Source: Frateuria defendens (lineage in GTDB: Bacteria; Pseudomonadota; Gammaproteobacteria; Xanthomonadales; Rhodanobacteraceae). Taken from it: a DNA stretch of 64,000 nt. A program made the position numbers and the translations under genes. The DNA lies in NCBI RefSeq assembly GCF_001182895.1, contig NZ_LFQR01000042.1, forward strand, positions 1 through 64,000. The letters are read 5' to 3'. Under the pieces are notes generated by a model that made no database searches, was not told where the DNA came from, and saw only the letters and a program-made list of their open reading frames with translations. This document shows, piece by piece, positions 1 through 6,852 of the stretch. Positions within the stretch are counted from its first letter, which is position 1. Every line of letters begins with the position of its first letter.

Positions 1-297
1 GACTCGTGGGGAATCAGGAGTATTCTTCGGTAGTCATCTCTCGCGTGCCATTGATTACGCGGCGAGAAGACTGTGTTGCGGAAAGAAGCTACGTCAACAG
101 CCGAAAAAACATAACACAACGAAAATTAGCGACCGCAAAAACCAAGGTTATATATGCTGGTTTTTGTCAAGCTTAGAAAGCCATGAATTACAACAAATTT
201 GTCCAAACTTAATGCCACGTAACCACAACAGCACTGGCAGTGCTGTTGTGGTTACAGCGGAACGGCGCACAGGTAGTTTTACGCCACCAAACGTCAC
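1..297. other. Non-coding AT-rich end of an integrated element
   Basis: No convincing gene is visible here. The stretch is clearly richer in A+T than the chromosome to the right (for example around 100-215) and lies downstream of the integrase, so it is inferred to belong to the integrated element whose bulk is off the left edge. It contains the perfect inverted repeat at 219-255. Confidence 0.5.
219..255. repeat. Perfect 17-bp inverted repeat with 3-nt spacer
   Basis: The arm GTAACCACAACAGCACT (219-235) is followed by GGC and then its exact reverse complement (239-255). It lies about 43 bp beyond the integrase stop codon. No T-run follows on either strand, so a standard intrinsic terminator is not evident. 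It may be a strong RNA hairpin or a recombination or protein-binding site of the element. Confidence 0.85.
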
Positions 298-1401
298 TCA
301 TGTTGTCGTAAATCGCTCACGCCTTACCACCTGATCCAGCTTTCCGACGAGGTCTTCGGCGCGCAGGTGCGTATAGCGCTTGAGCATCTGCATCGACTTG
401 TGGCCACTGATTGCCGACACCTCCTGGTCGCTCAGGCCTGCCTCCACCAAGCGGCTGACCGCCTCATGGCGCAGGTCGTGGAAGTGCAAGTCGGCAAGGC
501 CCAAGTCCTTCTTGATGCCGTTCCACACCTTCTTGTAGTTGTACGGGTGGCGTTGCCCATCGCGCCCCGGTTCGCCGAAGAACAACAGGCTGCAGTCGCG
601 CGGCCGCAGCGAGTAGGCAAGAACCTCCTGGAAGACCTTCGTCGCAGCTCGGGTCAGCGGTACCGTGCGCGCGGAATCGTTCTTGGTGTCCGACAGCCGG
701 ACGATGCGGCGCTTGATGTCCACCTGGGCGCGATGCAGCCCAAGAATCTCGCCGGAACGCATGCCAGTCTCCACAGCGATGCGCACGATCCACTCCAGCA
801 TCGGGTTTGAGTGGGCGTCCACGGCAGCCATCAACGCGTGCTCCTCGGCCTCGCTCAAGCGCCTGTTGCGCCCTTCGGCCGGCTTGGGCTTGCGCACGAG
901 CGCGACCGGGTTCTGCGCCAGGCCAAGCCGCCATTCCCGGATGGCCGTCGTGAACAGGTGGCCAAGCAAGGCAAGTTCAAGGCGTACGGTCGAAGCGGAC
1001 AGTAGGCGGGGAGGCGCGCCCTTGGACTTGGCTGCCGGCTGCAGCGGCGTCACCAGCCGTTCGTCTCGATAGCGCGCAACCAGATCGGGCGTGATGGCCG
1101 CGAGGGAATACTTGCCGAAGAAGGCGCGTAGCGGCTTCGCCCGCTCTATCTCGGTCTGCTGGGTGGCTGGCTTCTTGGTCGGCGTGACTTCGGATAGGTA
1201 GCGCTCCAGCGCGACGGCCAGCGTCAGGCGCTCCGACGCGCCACGCTCGATGTACACGCCACGCACCATCTCGTCCTCGGTGCGGCGTGCCCAGTCCTTG
1301 GCGTCGCGCTGGGTGCGGAAAGTCTTGGCCGTGGTCGGCCATCCCTGCTTGCGGATGACGGCCTTCCACGTGTCCGAAGGTGTTCGCACAATCGTTGCCA
1401 T
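298..1401 (-). CDS. Tyrosine-type site-specific integrase (phage/island integrase)
   Basis: A 367-residue protein with the tyrosine recombinase layout: an N-terminal DNA-binding region (about 1-60), a SAM-like core-binding domain (about 60-170) and a C-terminal catalytic domain. The catalytic set is complete by inspection: R215 (in ETGMRSGE), K240, H308 and R311 (HDLR), H334 and the nucleophile Y343. It should catalyse integration and excision of the element at the tRNA-Asn gene 134 bp upstream, and it is transcribed away from that tRNA into the element. The start ATG at 1399-1401 has GGAG about 6 nt ahead. The gene appears intact. No excisionase gene is in view. Confidence 0.93.
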   Translation of the reverse strand: MATIVRTPSDTWKAVIRKQGWPTTAKTFRTQRDAKDWARRTEDEMVRGVYIERGASERLTLAVALERYLSEVTPTKKPATQQTEIERAKPLRAFFGKYSLAAITPDLVARYRDERLVTPLQPAAKSKGAPPRLLSASTVRLELALLGHLFTTAIREWRLGLAQNPVALVRKPKPAEGRNRRLSEAEEHALMAAVDAHSNPMLEWIVRIAVETGMRSGEILGLHRAQVDIKRRIVRLSDTKNDSARTVPLTRAATKVFQEVLAYSLRPRDCSLLFFGEPGRDGQRHPYNYKKVWNGIKKDLGLADLHFHDLRHEAVSRLVEAGLSDQEVSAISGHKSMQMLKRYTHLRAEDLVGKLDQVVRRERFTTT

Positions 1402-1422
1402 GAGGTGCTCCAGTATCGGCGG

Positions 1423-1439
1423 TGTACCGAAACTGTACC
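1423..1439. promoter_or_regulatory. Direct repeat TGTACC x2 in the integrase leader
   Basis: Two copies of TGTACC (1423-1428 and 1434-1439) start 11 bp apart, about one helical turn, in the gap between the integrase start and the tRNA. This spacing suits a protein-binding site such as an excisionase or repressor operator, but no binding protein is identified. Confidence 0.3.
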
Positions 1440-1500
1440 TTTGGGCAAATCACAGAGTCGAATGCTGACGCGCTGAAATTTCTGCCGTCGCCAGAAAAGC

Positions 1501-1528
1501 AAAGGCCAGCAATGATTTGCTGGCCTTT
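1501..1528 (-). terminator. Intrinsic terminator after tRNA-Asn
   Basis: Perfect 12-bp arms AAAGGCCAGCAA / TTGCTGGCCTTT with a 4-nt loop lie just 3' of the tRNA. On the minus strand the hairpin runs into a T-rich tail (GCTTTTC). It sits between the tRNA and the integrase and may form part of the attachment region. Confidence 0.75.
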
Positions 1529-1534
1529 GAAAGA

Positions 1535-1611
1535 TGGCGCCCGATGTTGGACTCGAACCAACGACCCCCTGATTAACAGTCAAGTGCTCTAACCAGCTGA
1601 GCTAATCGGGC
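1535..1611 (-). tRNA. tRNA-Asn (anticodon GTT)
   Basis: Read on the minus strand the gene starts GCCCGAT and ends ATCGGGC, giving a perfect 7-bp acceptor stem, then discriminator G and an encoded CCA (1535-1537). The anticodon arm is CTTGA-CTGTTAA-TCAGG, giving anticodon GTT (Asn). The T arm contains GGTTCGAGTCC. An integrase gene follows directly, so the 3' half is the likely attachment site. Confidence 0.97.
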
Positions 1612-1650
1612 GGGGTGAGTTGCGTAGTTTGCTGAGTACGCCGCGGGCTG

Positions 1651-3060
1651 TCAAGCGGCCGAAACCTCGGTCCGCACGCGATAGCACGGCACGTAGGCCG
1701 TCCCGCCGGGCAGCTTCATGCGGTGCTGCACGACGAAGGCCTGCAGCAGGTCGTCGAGGGCGCGCATGATCTCGGGGTCGCCGTCGATGTCGAAGGGGCC
1801 GTGCTGCTCGATCGCGCGCACGCCCTCCTCCTTCACGTTGCCCGCCACGATGCCCGAGAAGGCGCGGCGCAGGTCCGCGGCGAGTTCGTGCCGCGGCCGG
1901 CCGGGGTGGATCGCCAGCGCGCTCATCGCGGCGTGGGTCGGGCGGAACGGCAGCTGGAAGGCGAACGGGATGTTCAAGGCCCAGTTGAAGAAGAACGCAT
2001 CCTTGGTATCCAGGCGATGGTTGCGCACCTTCTCCACGCCGCGGACCATCGCCCGCGCCACCGCGGCCGGGTCCTCGATGATGATCTGGTAGTACTGCGC
2101 CACTTCCTCGCCCAGCGTGAGCCGCAGGAACCGGTCGATCTGCTCGAAATAGGCGGCCGACTGGCTGGGGCCGGTGAAGACCAGCGGGAACGGCACGCCC
2201 TCGTTGTCCGGATGCAGCAGGATGCCGAGCAGGTAGAGGATCTCCTCCGCCGTGCCCACGCCGCCCGGGAACACCACGATGCCGTGGCCGGTGCGCACGA
2301 AGGCCTCCAGGCGCTTCTCGATGTCCGGCATGATCACCAGCTGGTTGACGATCGGATTCGGCGACTCGGCCGCGATGATGCCCGGCTCGGTGATGCCGAT
2401 GTAGCGGTTGTGCGGGTGGCGCTGCTTGGCATGGGCGATGGTCGCGCCCTTCATCGGGCCCTTCATCGCGCCCGGGCCGCAGCCGGTGCAGATGTCCATG
2501 CCGCGCAGGCCGAGCTGGTAGCCGACCTGCTTGGTGTATTCGTATTCGTCGCGCGAGATCGAGTGGCCACCCCAGCAGACGATCAGGTTGGGGTCGACCT
2601 GTGGCTTCAAGATGCGCGCGTTGCGCAGGATCTCGAACACGGCATGGGTGATGCCCACCGAGTCGGCCAGGTCGAAGCTGCCCTGCTCGAGCTGGGTGGC
2701 CACGTAGACGATGTCGCGCACCACCGCCACCAGCAGCTCGTTGATGCCGCGGATGATCTGCCCGTCCACGAAGGCCTGCGCGGGCGCGTGGGTCAGCTCG
2801 ATCTTGATGCCGCGGTCCTGCTGCAGCACCTGGATGTCGAAATCCGGGTACAGCTCGAACATCGAGCGCGGGTCGTCGTTGATGCTGCCCGAGGTCAGCA
2901 CCGCCAGCGCGCAGCGGCGCAGCAGGCCGTGCAGACCCGAGCCGCTGGCATCGCGCAGGCGCACCACCTCGTTGCGGGAAAGAATGTCCAGCCCGCCGGC
3001 GGGCGAGATGCGCGCGCTGGCGGTGCGGCCGCCGGCCTGTCCGGCGCCATGCTTGTTCAT
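1651..3060 (-). CDS. ppnN: Nucleotide 5'-monophosphate nucleosidase PpnN (LOG family)
   Basis: A 469-residue protein of the PpnN/YgdH type, close to the E. coli length. The central LOG (lysine-decarboxylase-like) domain carries GCGPGAMKG (193-201) and the signature PGGVGTAEE (265-273), the nucleotide-binding and catalytic loop. The flanking N-terminal region (about 30-150) and the C-terminal region are the extra modules that separate PpnN from short LOG proteins. In E. coli PpnN cleaves the N-glycosidic bond of purine and pyrimidine monophosphates and is controlled by (p)ppGpp; that role is carried over by family. It is cytosolic. AAGGAG lies 5 nt before the ATG at 3060. It is apparently monocistronic. 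Confidence 0.92.
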   Translation of the reverse strand: MNKHGAGQAGGRTASARISPAGGLDILSRNEVVRLRDASGSGLHGLLRRCALAVLTSGSINDDPRSMFELYPDFDIQVLQQDRGIKIELTHAPAQAFVDGQIIRGINELLVAVVRDIVYVATQLEQGSFDLADSVGITHAVFEILRNARILKPQVDPNLIVCWGGHSISRDEYEYTKQVGYQLGLRGMDICTGCGPGAMKGPMKGATIAHAKQRHPHNRYIGITEPGIIAAESPNPIVNQLVIMPDIEKRLEAFVRTGHGIVVFPGGVGTAEEILYLLGILLHPDNEGVPFPLVFTGPSQSAAYFEQIDRFLRLTLGEEVAQYYQIIIEDPAAVARAMVRGVEKVRNHRLDTKDAFFFNWALNIPFAFQLPFRPTHAAMSALAIHPGRPRHELAADLRRAFSGIVAGNVKEEGVRAIEQHGPFDIDGDPEIMRALDDLLQAFVVQHRMKLPGGTAYVPCYRVRTEVSAA

Positions 3061-3166
3061 CGGGTCTCCTTGGACCGCCTCGCGCGGCCCGGGTCGTTCG
3101 TCATCGAATCAGTCGCCTAGCTTCCCGCGCCCTGCCCGAGGCGGTCAAGCACGCCCGCGCCGGGCC

Positions 3167-3198
3167 AAGAAAAAACCGGCGCCCTCGCGGACGCCGGT
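3167..3198 (-). terminator. Intrinsic terminator after the Oar-type receptor
   Basis: The stem ACCGGCG (3175-3181) / CGCCGGT (3192-3198) is followed on the minus strand by a T-rich run (3167-3174). It lies about 30 bp beyond the stop codon of the receptor at 3229. Confidence 0.75.
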
Positions 3199-3228
3199 CG
3201 ATTTCCTTCGCGAGCTGCCCGCAGGGGC

Positions 3229-6200
3229 TCAGAAGGTGTAGCGCAGGGTGAGCATCGCCGACCAGCGCGACACCACGTTGGTCTTGATGTCGCGGCCCGC
3301 GTCGTAGACCACCTTGGTGCCCGGCTGGTAGTTGCCGGCGGCATCGGTCGGCAGGCCGTAGATGTACTTGCCGGTCACCGGGTTCACGCCCTGGTAGGTC
3401 GCCAGGTTGCGGGTGTACGGGAACGGCACGTAGCTCTGCTGCCCCCAGTTCTTGTCCAGCATGTTGAGGAAGTTGTAGATGTCCAGGCGGATCTCGCCCT
3501 TGTTGCCCTTGAAGATGCCGGGCACTTCCTGGCTGAAGCTGAGGTCGAGCTGGTTGGTCCAGGCCGATTTGCCCTTGTTGCGCTTGGCCACCTGGCCCTG
3601 GTGGTGCTTCAGGTAGTCGTCGTGCTGGATGTAGTCGTAGAACTGGTCGATGGCCGTCTGCGACACGCCGCGCTGGAACTCGACGTCACCCGGGCGAGGG
3701 ATGTAGACCAGGTCGCGGCTGTAGCTGTCGCCGTTGGCGTCGTTGCCGAACACCCAGCTGTACGGCTGGCCGGTCTGGCCGTTGTAGAACGCGCTGACAG
3801 TGGTGGCGTAGTTGCCGAAGAAGGCATGCGACCAGGCGATCGAGGCGTTCACGCGGCGCGTGGTGGCGTAGTTCGCCGTGCTCGACACGTTCTCGTTCGG
3901 GTTCACCCACACGCTGTTGCTGAAGTTGGACGTGGCCTGGCTCGAGGTGCCGGGGTTCACTTCCTTCGCGTTGGCGAAGGTCACGCCCAGGCTGGCCGCC
4001 CACTCGTCGGCGAAGGGCTTCTTCAGCGACAGGGTCAGCGCGTTCGAGCTGCCCTTCTTGGTGTTGGTCAGCAGTGTGGAGTTGACCGAGAAGCGTGGAT
4101 CGGCATTGTTGCGCGGGTTGTTGCCGGTGACGCCGCCGAACGGGTTGCGGTAATAGCTGTAGCGGCCGTCGGGCAGCACGCCGGTCGGCGCGCCGATGTT
4201 GAGGTTCTGGTACCAGATCGCGTTGCGCACCTGGATGTGCTCGTATTCCACCGACCCGACGATGCCGAGCCACGGCAACTCGCGGTCGAAGGCCAGGCTC
4301 GACTTCCACACCGACGGCAGCTGGAAGTCGGGATCGATGGTGTCCACCGCCATCTGGGTAGTGCGCGGCGGCGGCACGTTCTGGCCGAACGGGTCGGGGC
4401 TGAAGGCCGGAAAGTTGGTGCCCGCACCGACCGGCGCATTGTTGAGGTTGCGCACCTGGTAGGTCGCCACCGTCAGGCCGTTGTTCTGGTACGGGTTGGT
4501 CATCCACACCGTCGGCGGGTTGGACTGGAACAGGCCCACGCCGCCGCGCAGCTGCATCGCGCGCTCGCTGTTGAAGGTGTAGTTGAACGACAGGCGCGGC
4601 TCGACCAGCGAGCTGCCGTTGACCGTGCTGTCGTTGCGGAAGCCGTAGGCCTGGTTGAAGGTCGCGTTGTAGACCGGCTTGTCGTTGGTGGAATAGCGGT
4701 TCACGCGGAAGCCGTACTGCAGCGAGAGCTGGTCGGTGACCTGCCAGGTGTCCTGCAGGAAGGCGCTGTAGCGGCGCAGCTTCCACTGGGCCGCCACGTC
4801 GTCCAGCGCGTAGCCGTTGCCCGGGCGGTACAGGTCGTACTGGTTGTAGACGCCCCGGGCGAAGTTGTCGATGCCCCAGAACGTGTAGGCGCCGAACTGC
4901 GTGCGGCCGAACAGGTTGTAGATCTTGTCCTGCTGGAAGTCGATGCCGCCCTTCACGGTGTGGTCGCCCAGGTACAGCGTGGCGGCCGAGAACAGGCTCC
5001 AGGTCTTGGTGGCGATCGCGTTGTAGTCGCTGAACTGGTCTTCGCCCAGGTCCACGAACGGGCCCGCGCCGTTGAGGCGGCCGGTGTTGTCTCGGCCCAG
5101 GTTGATGAACACCTGCGGCTGCTGCCACGGCACCGTGCGCACCTGCGAGAAGTCCTTGTAGCCGATCTTCGTCTCGGTGGAGAGCACGTCGTTCCAGTCG
5201 TCGAAGAACTGCAGCGAGTAGTTCTTGGTGTCGCTGTTCTTGGTGTACCAGTAGCTGGTCAGGCCGATGGCGTTGTTGCTGTTGCCCTGCACGACCGGCT
5301 GGGTTTCCTTCGTGCGCTGGTAGCTGAAGGTGGCGCGGTGGTTATCGGTGATGTTCCAGTCGAGCTTGGCCAGGTAGCGCTTGCTCTCCAGGTCCACGCC
5401 GCCGCCGCTGAAGTCGCCCGGATGCAGGCCGAGGTTGTTGGCCGCGGTGATGATCCGCTGCAGGTCGCTGGGCGAGATCTTGTTGCTGGTCGAGGCGCCG
5501 GTCAGCGACGAGTCGAGGCCGTTGGCCGAGTCGTTGCCCAGGCCAATGGTCTTCTCCTTCTCGTAGCTGACGAAGAAGAACAGCTTGTCCTTGACGATCG
5601 GACCGCCGACGGTGGCGCCGCCGGTCCAGTCGCGGGCATAGCCGCGGTACTCGCGGTTGCGGTCCAACCAGCCGGCGTCGCCGACCATCTTGCCGGCGTT
5701 GCGGTAGGCGTAATAGACCGAGCCGTGGAACTCGTTGGTGCCGCTCTTGGTGACCGCGTTGACGTCGGCGCCGACGGTGTCGGAGGTGGTGTCGAAGTTG
5801 GCGGTGGAGATGTTGTACTCGGCGATGGTGTCCACCGAGACAGGCGAGCCGATGTACGGCATGCCGTTGGAGTTCAGGCCGAAGGGATCGCCCACGCCCA
5901 CGCCGTCCACGCTGATCTTGTTGTAGCGGCTGTTCTGGCCCATGGCGGAGATCGAGCCGTCGCCGCGATCGGTGATCACGATGCGCGGGTCGAGGCGCAC
6001 GATGTCCTGGATCGAGCGGCCCGGCGACGGCGCCAGGCGCAGATCGCGGCCGGAGACGTTGGTGGCCAGGCCCTTGTTGTCGGAATTGAAGGTCTGCAGC
6101 TGGGCATTGCCGGTCACGGTGATGCTGCCCAGGTTGGTCGCCGCCTGCTGGGCAGCCGCGCCCATGGTGAGGTTGACCGCGGTGTCGGCGGCGAGCTGCA

Positions 6201-6495
6201 GGTAGACCTCGTGCTGCACGGCCTGGGTTTCACCGGCCTTGGTGGCGGTGACGTCGAACGGGCCGCCCACGCGCAGGCCCTGCGCGGAATAGCGGCCGCT
6301 GGCGTCGGTGGTGGTGATCTTGGTGGTGCCCGAGGGCTCATGCACGATCTGCACGGTGGCGCCGGCCACCGGCTTGCCGGCGGCGTCCAGCACGCGGCCG
6401 CTGATCGACGAGGAAGTGTCCTGTGCCAGCGCAGGCGTGGCCAACAGCGTGGCGATGGCCAGCGGCAGCAGTTTCGCGTGAATACGGTTCTTCAT
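3229..6495 (-). CDS. TonB-dependent outer-membrane receptor, Oar type
   Basis: A protein of 1088 residues with a signal peptide (MKNRIHAK, hydrophobic core, cleavage near ATPALAQ). Next comes a carboxypeptidase-regulatory-like beta-sandwich (SISGRVLDAAGKPVAGATV, about 28-110), a TonB plug (about 140-260, with a typical INAVTKSGTNEFHG-like end) and a long beta-barrel ending LTLRYTF with a C-terminal aromatic residue. This order is the Oar/OmpA-related TonB receptor family that is expanded in Xanthomonadales; the substrate is unknown (oligosaccharides or peptides are common guesses). The start at 6495 is chosen over an upstream in-frame ATG at 6573 because it begins the signal peptide and has GAGGGG about 10 nt ahead. 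It is transcribed alone. Confidence 0.9.
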   Translation of the reverse strand: MKNRIHAKLLPLAIATLLATPALAQDTSSSISGRVLDAAGKPVAGATVQIVHEPSGTTKITTTDASGRYSAQGLRVGGPFDVTATKAGETQAVQHEVYLQLAADTAVNLTMGAAAQQAATNLGSITVTGNAQLQTFNSDNKGLATNVSGRDLRLAPSPGRSIQDIVRLDPRIVITDRGDGSISAMGQNSRYNKISVDGVGVGDPFGLNSNGMPYIGSPVSVDTIAEYNISTANFDTTSDTVGADVNAVTKSGTNEFHGSVYYAYRNAGKMVGDAGWLDRNREYRGYARDWTGGATVGGPIVKDKLFFFVSYEKEKTIGLGNDSANGLDSSLTGASTSNKISPSDLQRIITAANNLGLHPGDFSGGGVDLESKRYLAKLDWNITDNHRATFSYQRTKETQPVVQGNSNNAIGLTSYWYTKNSDTKNYSLQFFDDWNDVLSTETKIGYKDFSQVRTVPWQQPQVFINLGRDNTGRLNGAGPFVDLGEDQFSDYNAIATKTWSLFSAATLYLGDHTVKGGIDFQQDKIYNLFGRTQFGAYTFWGIDNFARGVYNQYDLYRPGNGYALDDVAAQWKLRRYSAFLQDTWQVTDQLSLQYGFRVNRYSTNDKPVYNATFNQAYGFRNDSTVNGSSLVEPRLSFNYTFNSERAMQLRGGVGLFQSNPPTVWMTNPYQNNGLTVATYQVRNLNNAPVGAGTNFPAFSPDPFGQNVPPPRTTQMAVDTIDPDFQLPSVWKSSLAFDRELPWLGIVGSVEYEHIQVRNAIWYQNLNIGAPTGVLPDGRYSYYRNPFGGVTGNNPRNNADPRFSVNSTLLTNTKKGSSNALTLSLKKPFADEWAASLGVTFANAKEVNPGTSSQATSNFSNSVWVNPNENVSSTANYATTRRVNASIAWSHAFFGNYATTVSAFYNGQTGQPYSWVFGNDANGDSYSRDLVYIPRPGDVEFQRGVSQTAIDQFYDYIQHDDYLKHHQGQVAKRNKGKSAWTNQLDLSFSQEVPGIFKGNKGEIRLDIYNFLNMLDKNWGQQSYVPFPYTRNLATYQGVNPVTGKYIYGLPTDAAGNYQPGTKVVYDAGRDIKTNVVSRWSAMLTLRYTF

Positions 6496-6776
6496 TGAAC
6501 ATCCACCCCTCAAGTTCGGAAATAAAAACGGCAACGAGCACCCGGCACCGGGCTCGACCAGGAACGCATGCAACTGATTCCCCTTGGTTTAGTGCGGGAC
6601 GGAGGGCTTGGCCCTCGCAAATTGTCCGCGCAGCTTAGCGGCAGCTTATTACAAATTCGTAACTATTGGCGACAAGGTGTCGCAACTTTTTGCTGCGTCG
6701 CAGCTCACGGTCCGGGGAGGCCGTGCCGGGACATATCCGCGCGGCCGGACCCCTACCCGGCGGGATGCAGCCGGCC
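6496..6776 (-). other. Leader/promoter region of the Oar-type receptor
   Basis: This gap carries no gene. On the minus strand it is the upstream region of the receptor starting at 6495; the A+T-rich part around 6640-6700 is the likely promoter, but no convincing -35/-10 pair can be assigned by eye. Confidence 0.4.
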
Positions 6777-6812
6777 AAAAAAAGACCCCCGGCGACGGGC
6801 GCCGGGGGTCTC
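6777..6812 (-). terminator. Strong intrinsic terminator after the second TonB receptor
   Basis: The 12-bp stem AGACCCCCGGCG (6784-6795) / CGCCGGGGGTCT (6801-6812) is followed on the minus strand by an eight-T run (6784-6777). It ends transcription from the receptor at 6853-9300. Confidence 0.9.
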
Positions 6813-6852
6813 CCTGCCCGGGCGGGCAGGCGGTTGCGGGCTGGCTAGGTGC

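Noticed and set aside
3601-6498. A 965-codon plus-strand frame opposite the Oar-type receptor
   Set aside because: Antisense shadow typical of high-GC DNA: Val/Ala/Arg/His-rich, no domain, while the minus strand encodes a complete receptor with signal peptide and barrel.
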